The notes below the pieces were generated by a model. The model was not told the DNA's origin. It made no database searches and saw only the letters and a list, made by a program, of their open reading frames with translations. Shown one piece after another: positions 33,501 through 42,879 of a DNA stretch of 64,000 nucleotides (position 1 is its first letter; every line of letters starts with the position of its first letter). The DNA lies in the NCBI GenBank assembly GCA_900491605.1, contig UESW01000084.1, positions 1 to 64,000 on the forward strand, in the 5' to 3' direction. The stretch comes from Calamus simplicifolius (taxonomy: Eukaryota > Streptophyta > Magnoliopsida > Arecales > Arecaceae). The position numbers and the translations under genes are program-made.

Positions 33501-35769
33501 GAATGCTGATCTCCATTTGAGGAAGGAAGAGCACTGCAAAGATTCAAAAATCTAAAAGTTAAATGTAGCTTAAAATAGCAATAGAGAGAGAGAGTAGAGA
33601 GAAAGAGCAAATTAAGAACTCAGGCGGCAGTTGACTGAAAAAGTAACTCCAGGTAGCTGAAGACATCAATGCATTCGGTGAAGAGATAAGTAAGTAACCT
33701 CAGCTAGCTAGTAAGCTAGCTAACAAGAGAGGCCACGACAAATAAATCGTCTAGAGGCAGCACTTTAGTTAACTAGAAAGATTGCTAGTTAGTTCTTCAG
33801 CTAACTAATAGGCAAAAACAACGGCCAAGCAGACCACTTAGTTAGCTAGGCAGCTAACTAAGCAAAGGTTAGTTAGCTCTTCAGCTAACTAACAGGCAAT
33901 ATAAAACGGCAAAGTAAAGGGTTCATGCATTGGTAGTTAGCTTCCCAGCTAACTAGAAAATTAAAGCTCACGGTTGCATGGGTTGTAGGAGAAGAATAGT
34001 TAGCTCAATAGCTAGCTAAATGATAGTCAGTTAGCTCACTAGCTAACTAAAACAAAAAGTAACGTAGGATCGGTCCGGCTTAGTTAGCTCTCCAGCTAAC
34101 TGAGCAAAAAGGCAACCATACGTCTGAATAAAGTAGCTAACTCTCCAGCTAACTAGCCAATAGGCAGCTAGCTCTTCAGTTAACTAAAATTTGAATCCTC
34201 ACGGCTTCAACGTTTCCTGTGAAAAATAGTTAGCTAAGCAGTTAGCTCCAAGATAAAATAGTTAGCTAAGCAGTTAACTAAAATAAACGTCAGCTAGCTA
34301 GAAGGCCTGGCAGCTAGCTCCATAGTTAGCTAAAATTTGAAACTGTTCGGCCAGGAGAGTTTACAAGCAACTGGAGTTAGCTAAAACGAATTCCAGTTAG
34401 CTAACAAGTTAACCAACCAGCTAGCTAAATTTATAGAGCGTTCGGCCAAGCACTGTGACGAGCATTTTAGTTAGCTGAAGAAACTTCAGCTAGCTAACGA
34501 GCTAGCTAACCAGCTAGCTAAAATACAAGATCGTTCGGCCAAGCACTGAGACAATGTATCAGCTAGCTGAGAGGTGTGCCAGCTAGCTAAATGGAATAAC
34601 AAGTTAGCTAACCAGTTAACTCCCAAGTTAATAAAAAATATTCAAAGCAAATTAAAAGTACTTTCTTACTAATGAAATTTTGCACGAAGATACTTACTTG
34701 CAAGGCGACCGAACTTCCCTGTATCAAGCTTAGAATTGTCTAATTATTTTGTAATCATCAAAATCAATCTGGGGTCAACATAAATAACTGATTATATAAA
34801 AGTTTAGTAATTATTTGAATTCAAATAATTATTTATCAATTATAAAATAAAATTTTGGCAGTCATATGATATTATAGAAATTCTAAGTTATGATCAAATT
34901 ACTTACCAAAGTTGGCAATCTTTTTAGAAATTATGAATAATTTATAAAATATTCTAACTTATTATTAGGTTATTTATTTGTTTCAAATAAAATGAATAAA
35001 ATTGATGAAAACTAATACTCACGCTAGGGCTCCATTAATCTTTTTTGTCCTTCAATTTTTACCTTCTTCATCCTTACGAACTATTGATTTGATATTAAAA
35101 AGACTTCAATTGACTCTTATTTATAAAAAAATTTTCTAAAGCAAATAAGTTTTTTACTATTTATAAGATAATAAAATACTAAAGCTAATAAAATTTTCAT
35201 TTCATATAGGCTAACTCAATACCGAATATTATGAATATAGATTTAAATAAAAGCTTTAATTATATTATTTTTATAATTTTTTAATTTAATCTAATCAAAT
35301 TGCATTTTAACCTAAAGCAAACTAACCTATGAGGATTGGATCTCACAACTACGATTCGGTGCTGCAGGGAATTGTGGTAACAGGGCTATCATACTTGGCT
35401 CAGACTTGGTGCATACACAAGAAAGGCCCTGTTTTTGCAACAGCTTTCTCTCCTCTTCTTGTCATCTTCTCATTTCTTATTCAGACACTTATCCTTGGAG
35501 ATGCAGCCAAGCTTGAAAGGTTGGTTGGTTTGAATTCTGTCTGCTGACGATTATAAATTTCTTATGGAATTGATTGTTGATTAAATGTTCTTGCTCTTGG
35601 CACCTGAATTCTGTACAGCATTATTGGAGCTGTGTTGGTTGTTGGTGGTCTCTATCTTCTCTTATGGGCAAAATCTAAAGATCATGCAAGCGAAAGGATT
35701 GATGTCAGAGGCCACACTCATCTAATTGAAGATCCAAGTGCAGAACCAATGCTACTTAACAAAGCTTGA
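18584..35769 (+). CDS. WAT1-related protein (EamA/MtN21 transporter), six exons
   Basis: Exons 18584-18759, 18850-18912, 19017-19332, 19943-20107, 35368-35519 and 35619-35769 give 340 codons; all boundaries are GT-AG and all phases match. The product is a membrane protein of the drug/metabolite transporter superfamily; family members such as Arabidopsis WAT1 move auxin-related or other small molecules, but this substrate is unknown. Landmarks: PFVVMTLRQLAQ start, VIVVYQQLVSILLLSLALLF helix, ITATFQSVALNLIPVVVFVL, GQAKLSGVLVTTAGA (exon 3), RYPADLSLAAMMNVFGTLQV (exon 4), VFATAFSPLLVIFSFLIQTL (exon 5), and GAVLVVGGLYLLLWAKSKDH (exon 6) with a short hydrophilic tail. Two EamA halves are split by intron 3. 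Length is normal for the family. Intron 4 is 15,260 bp and contains two retroelements. The in-frame ATG at 18503 is an alternative start. Confidence 0.88.
20566..22070 (+). mobile_element. Tat-type gypsy fragment: LTR plus start of gag, in WAT1 intron 4
   Basis: Begins TGATATGGCTGATCC like the LARD LTR and ends its LTR at gacttggcgtca (about 21516), so the LTR is about 950 bp. It has a TATA box near 21276 (aggtataaagc). Where the PBS should start, about 16 bp present in the LARD are missing between ggcgtca and ggtaggg. Then follows a leader and an ATG near 21584 (MVTTRAK), and in another frame LATQVQSLAAAVQGLQYQQ, matching the N-terminal Gag of the Tat element at 60100-60780 (LATLTQQVQTLTAMVHGLQ). 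The homology fades near 22070 with no 3' LTR, so this is a 3'-truncated copy. Confidence 0.78.
20630..20930 (+). repeat. Palindromic short repeats in the Tat fragment LTR
   Basis: Six or so imperfect units of roughly 45 bp, each with ccgagacc-n-ggtctcgg (a hairpin core) and catgaacagta. The tgaacagt part is also the core of the LARD LTR array. Confidence 0.75.
22071..23463. other. Intron DNA without a gene
   Basis: AT-rich sequence with a short GC-richer part at 22600-22900 that includes a near-perfect 54-bp tandem duplication around accaggccctagatcgacaa-type units (about 22610-22705). No supported coding region. Confidence 0.45.
23469..25518 (-). repeat. Sirevirus 1 3' LTR (2,050 bp)
   Basis: Matches 32661-34780 throughout with small indels. 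The terminal tip is about 18 bp shorter than in the other LTR (loss near 23478). The minus-strand TATA box is near 24177-24186 (gattataaaa). Confidence 0.92.
24415..25370. repeat. TTAGCTAA-type palindrome cluster in Sirevirus 1 LTR
   Basis: Dozens of gttagct and agctaac half-sites, often as gttagct-n-cagctaac pairs and as agctagct, fill almost 1 kb of U3. The same cluster is in the 5' LTR at about 33650-34640. Upstream of the minus-strand TATA box in both. Confidence 0.88.
25519..25700 (-). other. Multiple polypurine tracts of Sirevirus 1
   Basis: On the minus strand, purine runs such as aaaaaggggagat touch the 3' LTR, and further runs (gggggagaaat near 25603-25615, ggggagaaaa near 25645, aaaaagggggagaag near 25700) lie upstream. 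Several tracts instead of one is a published Sirevirus trait. Confidence 0.8.
25920..27495 (-). pseudogene. Extra ORF after pol (plant transposon-associated domain), nearly intact
   Basis: Starts MAPKKKAVARDD at 27495 and is open for 400 codons to 26293; the C-terminal part continues in two other frames to 25920 (ends SSDDDK). The N-terminal 240 residues (GRLVDFNFLEQEGFKIEKLL, YPELIREFYENI, ALPYGMFLTYVF) align by eye with the extra ORF of Sirevirus 2 and resemble the putative plant transposon protein domain. The distal part has heptad-like stretches (NESVMERILKEINFLKGKL) and a low-complexity acidic end. Position is that of the env-like gene of SIRE1-type elements, but no signal peptide or membrane helix is seen. 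Function unknown. Confidence 0.75.
27632..27700 (-). promoter_or_regulatory. Candidate promoter of the extra ORF in Sirevirus 1
   Basis: In the 393-bp spacer between the pol stop (27889) and the extra ORF, the minus strand has palindrome half-sites gttaac and agctaac (27654-27695), then TATATAA (27632-27638), then a pyrimidine-rich leader of about 135 bases to the ATG. The half-sites resemble those in the LTR of the same element. Confidence 0.5.
27889..31025 (-). pseudogene. pol of Sirevirus 1: protease, integrase, RT, RNase H
   Basis: Protease motif WYLDSGCSRHMTG opens the segment near 30975. Integrase has a His-Cys zinc region, the core D (LLHMDLFGP), D (QSDHGKEF) and E (PQQNGVVERKNR). RT shows ARLVAKGYNQEEGIDFDETY, QAPRAWYERL and YVDD near 28835. 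RNase H ends GMFDPTI at the stop 27889-27891 and contains SDSDFAGCKIDRKST and STAEAEYIA. Breaks include TGA for a Trp just before integrase (about 30572), a shift near 29920, a stop just after LFIKR (28862) and a shift near 28550. Not translatable as one protein. Confidence 0.9.
31026..32585 (-). pseudogene. gag of Sirevirus 1
   Basis: Starts MSSMLTEGQSTNRPPLFNGT at 32585, the copia-type gag (UBN2) opening, with WKARMKFFIQ and GTNQVKESKINMFVHKYE blocks. An in-frame stop lies at 32043 and further breaks lie near 31980 and 31840. A CCHC knuckle (CYECKKPGHIRPDC) is near 31710, followed by an acidic and coiled-coil region. A second knuckle near 31155 is damaged. The segment ends with AWVPK and a TGA just before protease. 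Confidence 0.85.
32648..32658 (-). other. Primer-binding site of Sirevirus 1
   Basis: Minus-strand TGGTATCAGAG, complementary to the 3' end of initiator Met tRNA, two bases inside the 5' LTR. Identical to the start of the site in Sirevirus 2. Confidence 0.88.
32661..34780 (-). repeat. Sirevirus 1 5' LTR (2,120 bp)
   Basis: Minus-strand start TGTTGACCCC (34780) and end GGGCAACA (32661). It contains the palindrome cluster 33650-34640 and a TATA box near 33396-33404. It is 70 bp longer than the 3' LTR, mostly through small indels in the palindrome cluster, so the insertion is older than that of Sirevirus 2. Confidence 0.92.
34786..35367 (+). other. Remaining part of WAT1 intron 4
   Basis: AT-rich, no gene. 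It ends with the acceptor gtgctgcag before exon 5. It joins with 20108-20565 and 22071-23463 as the pre-insertion intron, roughly 2.4 kb. Confidence 0.6.
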
Positions 35770-36172
35770 CAAATAGTACTGATATCTGGAGGTTCCTGTG
35801 GATCTTCAAAGCACATTTACAGCATCAGTCTCCAACATCTGGGTTTATTTTCTAGATGTAAAGCATTGCTGTCATCAAGAGACCTGTATGTTTATGCAGC
35901 AGCATGTCCCATTTCATTGGGATCTGATCATTGTGAGCAATTATACGTTCAGATTACTGATGGTTGGCTGTATTCTAACTTTAAAGCTTGGGATATAGTG
36001 GATTGGTTACTAGAAAATTAATTGTAAGTATGATTAACCTCGCTCAAAGGTGAACTCAAAAGAAGCAACAAAATAATGCAGAACCCTTTGTCAGCTTGTG
36101 AAATTAACATATCAAAACGACTGTGATAAAAAGGGCAGATAATTATTATTATCCTCCTCTCATTGGATGGAT
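35770..36172. other. WAT1 3' flank
   Basis: No gene. Probable 3'UTR and downstream DNA; a 66-codon open frame (35798-35998) has no recognisable features. The outer copia element begins at its end. Confidence 0.45.
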
Positions 36173-36640
36173 TGTCTTTTAACGTCCGGCCGTTATAAAA
36201 AAAAAAAAAAAAAACAAACGCCCTTTTTTTAAAAAACTAAATGCTGGCCGTTTTTAAAAATAAAACACCAGCCATTTTTTTAAAAAAAAGCTGCCCATTA
36301 AAAGGAAAAAAATCTATAAATAGGTTTAAAAAGCATGAAAATTTTGTAATAACTCCGTATTTTCTTGTTTTTCTTTGAAGATTGCTGATCGGCGTTGAGA
36401 TCGTGCTGCCAGCCATTGGAGTTTTGGCTTCCGGATTATACCTTGGAGGAGAGTGTGTGATTCATTTTTCTTCACACGAGAAGGGGACCAAATCTCCTTC
36501 AGGGCAATGGTTTTAAACCGCCTCCCAGGCCTGACTCTTTAACTTGTTCTTTTTTTGAGATAATTTTCTTTTCACTGAATATCATCTGCCACACACCATA
36601 ATTTTTATTTTCTAAAATATATATTTAATATATAGATATA
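36173..36640 (+). repeat. Left LTR of the outer copia element
   Basis: Begins tgtcttttaacgtccggccg; the right copy begins tgttaacatccggccg. TATAAATA at 36316-36323. Similarity to the right copy is clear to about 36640 and then stops. No primer-binding site is seen after it, so the inner edge is uncertain. Confidence 0.72.
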
Positions 36641-37461
36641 TACTTATATATTCCTAGTTGGATGCATATAGAAATCATTTTCAATAACAAAGGAGATTTG
36701 GGCAAATTAATTAAAACATTTTTCAATATCAATCTAAAGGAGATTTGGTTTTGGATGCAATTTGATCTTTTGGTTTTGGATGCAATCTGATCTCTTCATG
36801 GGTTCTAAAGTTGTTATCTTTTTGGTTTTCATTTGCCTTTTGATCTGAATGAATAATCCGCTTCTTTGAGTGGGAGAAATAGAATCTTTATCAGATCCTG
36901 CCGTAATTTAAATGGAAAAGGAAAAATATTAGATGGTTGGCCTTTCGATGTTTTTTTTTATGTTTTGTTATTCATATTAAATAGTTATATTTTTTTATGT
37001 GTGTGGTGCGTTCATCTATGAATCTCATCCATATCTTCTCATGTTGGCGATATCAATTATAGTGTATGATGTTGTGTATGATATGATTGTTAGTTATGTC
37101 ATGGGATCATTTTTGCTTCACTAAAATTTTTGCACTGTTTGTTGTAATCCTAAATATTATTATTAAGGTGACAATGATTGTTATTTCGCTGAGATAAGGT
37201 TGGCCTTATCTAAGGCCAGTTTGGTGGTTTTTTTAAGCTAATTTTAGAATGACAAAAGGAAAAAGTTAAAATGTTTAATGCCATCAGTTGAGTCTCCTGA
37301 TGATATGACGTAGTAGTCTCAGTGTTGTGGGGGTAATGGTGCACAACATAGATTATGGGTAGTGAAACAATTTCATGAATTCAATGTATGCAAGTCTATA
37401 ATGTTCATTTATAGATTATATTTTGTGGTCCTTTTGTGAAGTAGCATGGTCAATTATTGTC
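36641..37461. other. Interior remnant of the outer copia element, no gene
   Basis: AT-rich sequence with a small duplicated phrase (aaaggagatttgg and ggttttggatgcaat, 36690-36790). No gag motif was found in any frame. Confidence 0.45.
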
Positions 37462-37466
37462 ATTCA

Positions 37467-39267
37467 TGATGACGCCCGATCACTGGTCCTGAATGTCGGA
37501 AAAAGGAAATGGATTGATTATCGAATCTTTGCTCCACCAGGTTGCCTGCAAAAAAGTCCCAGGACCGGAGGGATTCTCCGGTGGGACCCTTCGACGCTCA
37601 AGTTAGCAATCGAGGTCACAGCTGAGGAGGAGCTCGAATGAGCTCTTTTTAGATGAAAAGTGTTCCCATGGAGGAGGGATTCCTCTCTGAGTGCTAAGAT
37701 AGCGATTCCTTGGGGTTATCGCTCATACCTAATTATCGAGTGGATTCAACTTCTCAAAGGGGTTGACACTTGCATGACCACATGGGATTCTGTGAAAAAG
37801 GAATGTCCATGGAGTTCTTGGGAGTTGTGTAAATCTGGGCTGGTTAGTGGGTCGTGTCCCATCGAAGAGGGAGAAAACGGTGGTTGGTGGGCTACGTCCC
37901 ATCAGCCAGTGGGGCTATTGGGTAGTTGGGTCCAGTCCCATCAGCGGCGTGGCCAGTAGGTAGTTGGATCTGGCGTTGTCAGGCGGTGTAGGTCAGGGAG
38001 GTGGCGTCCTGAACTACCAGGGCCGTGCTGGGGCTGATTTGAAGGAAACGAGGCGTTTCGACTCTCCCGAGGGAGCCAAGGCTGAGCTGGATCGACCGGG
38101 GATGGCCAGGGCCAACCTCGCCGACCAGGAAGTACCGGGGCGGGGCCGACCAGGAATGGTCAGGGTCGACTCGGTGGGCTGGAGATGCTGGGGCCGAGCG
38201 GCCGAGCGGGACCGACCAGGAATGGTCGAGGCCGACTCGGCGGGCCTGGAGCTGCCGGGGCCGACTCGGCGGGCCTGGAGACGCCGGGGCTGAGCGGGGC
38301 CGACCAGGAATGGTCGGGGCCGACTTGGCTGGCCTGGAGACACCGGGGCCGAGCGGGGCTGACCAGGAATGGTCGGGGCTGACTCGGCGGGCTTGGAGTT
38401 GCCGGGGCCGAGCGGAGCCAACCAGGAATGGTCAGGGCTGACTCGGCGGGCCTGGAGATGTCGGGGCCGAGCGGGGCCAACCAGGAATGGTTGGGGCCGA
38501 CTCAGCGGGCCTGGAGACACCGGGGCCGAGCGGGGCCGACCAGGAATGGTTGGGGCCAACTCGGCGGGCCTGGAGCTGCCAGGGCCGAGCAGGGCCAACC
38601 AGGAATGGTCGGGGCCGACTCGGCGGGCCTGAGATGCCGGGCCGCACGAGGCCGACCAGGAATGGTCGGGGCCAGCTCGGCAGGCCTAGAGATGCCGGGG
38701 CCGACCAGGAATGGTCGGGGCCAGCTCGGCGGGCCTGGAGACGCCGGGGCCGACCGGGAATGGTTGGGGCCGGCTCAGCGGGCCTGGAGCCGCCGGGGCC
38801 GAGCGGTGCCGACCAGGAATGGTCGGGGCCAACTCGGCGGGCCTGGAGCTGCTGGGGCCGAGCGGGGCTGACCAGGAATGGTCGGGGCTGACTCGGCGGG
38901 CCTGGAGATGCCGAGGCCGAGCGGGGCCGACCAGGAATGGTCGGGGCCGACTCGGCGGGCCTGGAGATGCCGGGGCCGAGCGGGGCCGACCAGGAATGAT
39001 CGGGGCTGACTCGGCGGGCTTGGAGCCACCGAGGCCGAGCGGTGCCGACCAGGAATGGTCGGAGCCGACTCGGCTAGCCTGGAGCTGCCGGGGCCGAGCG
39101 GGACCGACCAGGAATGGTCGGGGCCGACTCGGGGGGCCTGGAGATGCCGGGGCCGAGCGGGGCCGACCAGGAATGGTCGGGGCCGACTCAGCAGGCCTGG
39201 AGCCGCCGGGGCGCATTAATGTTTTGGTTTTACTGAAATTGCTCTTATGGCTACACCAGCCACATCA
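37467..39267 (-). repeat. Tat element 3' LTR (1,801 bp)
   Basis: Plus-strand ends TGATGACGCCC and CCACATCA. Half of it is a 59-bp tandem array (38150-39205). The purine tract lies just to the right (gatgcccccccgccctt read on the plus strand, 39268-39284). The U5 side (37530-37610 read minus) carries the acttgagcgtcgaagggtcc block shared with the LARD. Confidence 0.92.
38150..39205. repeat. 59-bp tandem array in Tat LTR
   Basis: About 18 units with ggggccgactcggcgggcc, then tggagatgccggggccgagc, then ggggccgaccaggaatggtc. Each unit holds the small inverted repeat gacca-ggaa-tggtc. Some units are shortened or fused. The other LTR has the array at about 61540-62560. Both strands give long artefactual open frames here. 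Confidence 0.9.
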
Positions 39268-39683
39268 GATGCCCCCCCGCCCTTGAGCGCTAAGGACCGT
39301 GCGCCTGCAATCCTTTGGACGAAAGGGGCACGAAAATTCAAAAAGAATGATTGCCTCCTTAGTGTGCTTTAAATAGCTTGATGAGCTGGCGCTTTGTCCC
39401 GAGGCAGTGTCGCTTCGAATATCTCCCGCAATCATGTGGTAGGTGGGGCTGACGTTGGCGCCGAACGCTCCAGGGAGGGAGCTCATTGGGGAATGGAAAA
39501 AGGCAAGGATCATCATTGCTTCTATGTTTTCTACGCCCCACGATTGGCCGGGGATCATGCCCCTTGGGACGGATCGAGGCGGCTTGTCCTGGGCACAGGC
39601 GAGATTTCTGGTTGATAGCTCGTGGTGCAATAGAGGTTTGCCATGTGGTGGGATCTCGAGCGTCGCTGATGGAAGGTGGAGGG

Positions 39684-39690
39684 TATAAAA
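39684..39690 (+). promoter_or_regulatory. TATA box of the antisense gene
   Basis: TATAAAA in ggagggtataaaagcgc, 133 bp upstream of the ATG at 39817, followed by a pyrimidine-rich leader with tcttccaccttcttccttcc. It points away from gag-pol, so the antisense gene seems to have its own promoter rather than using an LTR. Confidence 0.6.
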
Positions 39691-39816
39691 GCGCTTCTAT
39701 AGTCTGGGAAAAGCTTTTACACCGCTATTGCTTTCTTCCACCTTCTTCCTTCCTGAGCTTCTTCTGCGACCCGAGCCCTTCCAACTCCCAGGTTAGTTTC
39801 ATCCTTTACTCCGCCC

Positions 39817-42135
39817 ATGGACCGTAGTGCCATTAGGGAGGGTAAGAGACCCGTAGAAGAGTCTTCCCAATCCAGCAGTGAAAACCAGGCCCCTGTAGCT
39901 AGCCAAATGCCTCGGCCGGTGGGTGGCATCACCATCTGTGACCGATCGAGGGCAATAGGACCTCCGTCCACCTCCGGTTCTCCTATTAGGGCTGCCCCCA
40001 TGTCCTCTCGCCGTCTAGCGCTTCTTCCGGCGATGAGCTCCGATCCAACAGGTCCAGCGGGGGTGGCCTCCACCATGACCCCTAAGGATGTAGAGGCTGT
40101 TAGGGCTAGATATTTGGTCCCTGACTTCATTGGCCTATCCGTGCCGGGGCCCGAAGATAGGGTGACCTCTGACTACCCAGGTTGGGTCACTTTATACGAG
40201 GAGTTCTTCGGTGCGGGCTGCGCCTTCCCTTCCTTCCCTTTCTCCTTAACCTCTTAGATAGGTATAGGTTGGTGCCGGTGCAGTTGACTCCGAACTCGAT
40301 TCGGATCATCTGTGCCTTTGTCATTCTGTGTCATTTTGAGGGGGCCCGTCCAGGGCTGTCTCTGTTCCGAGCTTTCTATAAGCTCCGCCGTCAAGGCGAG
40401 GGGGCCTGGTGGGCCTTTATCGCCAGGCCAGGCAGAGCTTTCCCTTTAGGCCTCCTGTCTAAAATTAGGGGGTGGAAGTCTAGGTTTCTTTTTGCCCACG
40501 TCGAGGGGGTAAGGGCCGCTTGGAGGGAGCCAGACACTAGCTCGAACGACGACTCCTCCGTAAGTGATAGGGATAGGGAATTGTTCGCCCAACTGTCCAA
40601 CTGCCAAATCCCCGGCTACAAGGAACTCCTGTCCGAGGAGAACCTGGTAGAAGCCGAGTTAGCCCCGGCGGCCGGTGAGCTTGACGCCTCGTTCCCTCTG
40701 TCCCGACCTTGGGTTTGTTGTATGTCGTCGCTAATGTTTGTTATCTTTTCTGTGCAGAAATGAAGATTTCCGCCATCGATTTTGAGGCCGTCCTAAGGCA
40801 GAAAAGGCTGGCGACCGGAGAGTCGTCCAGGCCAGCGAAGAAAATTCAGAGAAGGGAGCCAACTAGGCCAGCCGCAGCCATGGCCCCAACGCCTATGGAG
40901 GAGCCGGGTGAGAAGAAGCTGGTTGTAGAGAGGCCCCAAAGCCAGCTAGGGCCGAAATTGAAGAGGGGGAGATCCCGGCCACACCGAACCAACGATGGTG
41001 GTTTTGGATGAGGAGGAAGCCCCCATCGTCGCCGATGTGCCCGAGGCGGGGCGGGTTACTATCGCGTCAGCCCCCCGACTGTTGCAGAGCCGGCGAGGGA
41101 GAGTGCTCCCCTAACTGCTAGCGAGGGGGAGCGAGTCGCCAGGAGGGCCCAGGACGGGGCGGAGGCGACCGGGAAGCAGAGGCGTGAGCCGAGAAGCTTA
41201 TCCCATCAACCGGCCCGCCCCCAATCCGAAGGTCCGTAGGAGGGACAAACTCGGCTGGTCCCCACACTCGGCACGATGGCAGATGCCGCACAAGCCTCCC
41301 ACCTCCTGTCAGGAGTTCGAACCGCCGAGTTCGAGGAGGAGATGCGGGGATTGAGTCACTCCACACTCCTGGATATGGTCATGGTTGCTGTTGTCCAGGT
41401 ACTTTTTGAATCTTCCTCATTTTTCCCAATGTTTTTTCTTTCTGCAGCTAACATGTTTCCTCTGCTACAGATGGCCAATGGCGCCCTGGGCCTTCGCGAG
41501 GTTCTGGCCCATTCTTCGAACACGATAGCCAAGGCCCTGGTGCGGGCCGACAAGTACAAGAAGGAGAGCATGGCGCAGGCCGAAAGCCTTGCTCGACTTC
41601 ATCAAGAGACCTCGGCCCGCGAGGAGAGCTTAGCCGGCCGTCTACGGGAGATGGAAAGCCGGGCCGAGGCCGAGAATGGCCGGGCCTCTGCAGCTGAGGC
41701 CAAGATGGGGTTGGCCTTAGAAAGGTTGAAGGCCATCACGATGTAGAATGAAGAGCTGACCAGGCGGCTCCAAAGTGCCGAGGAGGAAGTCCGGGCCGCA
41801 GGGGAGAGGGCCGCTGCCGCAGAGAAAGCTGCAGCGGAAGCGGTATCGAAGAAGGCCGGGGCGGTAGTCTGTGCCGATGAGGCTAGTGCCCGTGCCGAAG
41901 AAGCCGAGAGCAAGGCCTGGGAGGCCGAGGCGCGAGCCAAGGAGGCAGAGGCCAAAGCACAGTGAGCTGAAGCCGAGGCGGGGCAGACCGTTACCAACTA
42001 CAAGGCCTCATCGGAGTTCAAGCAGGAAGTCATCGAGGCCAGCCTCGATGCCTATGTTCAAGGCTTCGAAATGTGCAAGGTCAAAGTATCTGCAGCCCTC
42101 GAGATCAACATTTCTGAACTCGAAGATATCTGACC
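39817..42135 (+). pseudogene. Antisense extra gene of the Tat element (putative gypsy-type transposon domain)
   Basis: The ATG at 39817 opens a Ser/Pro-rich start, then VEAVRARYLVPDFIGLSVPG. A frameshift near 40205 leads to LNLLDRYRLVPVQLTPNSIR and ICAFVILCHFEGARPGLSLF, the pattern of the Pfam family named putative gypsy type transposon. A likely intron lies near 40713-40757. Later parts include a 72-bp in-frame intron (41399-41470, donor gtactt, acceptor ctacag), a long Ala/Glu/Arg coiled coil (41500-41980) and the family-like end FKQEVIEASLDAYVQGFEMC near 42020-42080. Stops at 41744 and 41962 and further breaks near 41000-41270 show decay. Function is unknown; it is not needed for the known transposition steps. 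Confidence 0.72.
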
Positions 42136-42879
42136 TGGGAAGTCTGACGAGGAGCCAGCAGAGAAAGAGGACGAGAAGAAGCCCGGCCCCGGCGAGCCTT
42201 GAGGATCCACTGTCCGTTTTTCTTTTCTTTATCTTGTGTAACTGGCCTCAGGCCCAATTTTGTACTTCTCCCTGATTGCTAATAAAGAAGAATTTTTTAT
42301 CAAACTTCTCTACGTTTTGTTCCATCTGTCCTTTCTTCTTTTGGAAGAACGTCTTACTGTGCCTTACTTCCCGCGGTCGAGTCGCATTCGTTGACAATAT
42401 CGTAGCCAAATGTTGCACCTTCTGAAATGTTTTCTTAGTTTCAAATGTTGCACATGTTAACAATGCCGTAGCCGAATTGCAACTTTGGACCGGATGATGT
42501 TCGAGTGCACCCCGGAATGTAAGCCGGCCATGTGGAAGGTTACTCAAAATTCTCCATGTTGTTGCAGATTGTTTGAAAAGAAACTCATCTACGTATGGAT
42601 CCTCCAAAGGCTTAGAATGATCCACGGGCGACTCGATGCCAAGATTAATTTTGGAGGCATTGGGGCAGACCAGAGATGGTCGAGGCTGATTCGACCGTCG
42701 TGGGGATGCCGAGGCCGAGTGGGGTTGGCCGGGGGGGCCTACATCGACTCGGTCAGTGATGAAGATGCCTAGGCCGGTCAGGGATGACCAGGAAAGGCCG
42801 TGGTTGCGCCGGCTAACAGGGAGTCTGTGAGGGCCACACGAAGCCTTCTAGAGCTATCTCCATGGTCTGGTTCCATGTG
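42136..42879. other. Tat interior between antisense gene and tandem array
   Basis: Probable 3'UTR of the antisense gene (aataaa near 42281). At 42653-42800 there are degenerate copies of the LTR 59-bp motif (cagaccagagatggtcg, gatgccgaggccgagtgggg), so LTR-type repeat units also exist in the interior. No gene. Confidence 0.55.

Larger units (their letters stand above)
23464..34785 (-). mobile_element. Full-length Ty1/copia Sirevirus, TSD TAAAT (Sirevirus 1)
   Basis: Outer bounds are LTRs 23469-25518 and 32661-34780, flanked by TAAAT at 23464-23468 and 34781-34785. Reading on the minus strand: 5' LTR, PBS complementary to initiator Met tRNA (32648-32658), gag, protease, integrase, RT, RNase H, a spacer, an extra ORF, several polypurine tracts, 3' LTR. 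Copia domain order, long LTRs, the extra ORF after pol, multiple purine tracts and LTR palindromes are the known Sirevirus marks. All genes carry stops or shifts. It lies in intron 4 of the WAT1 gene, antisense to it. Confidence 0.93.

Noticed and set aside
38014..39286. Gly/Ala/Arg- and Pro/Ser-rich open frames of up to 194 codons (also 61488-62586)
   Set aside because: The 59-bp array lacks stops in several frames because of GC richness; it is LTR U3.
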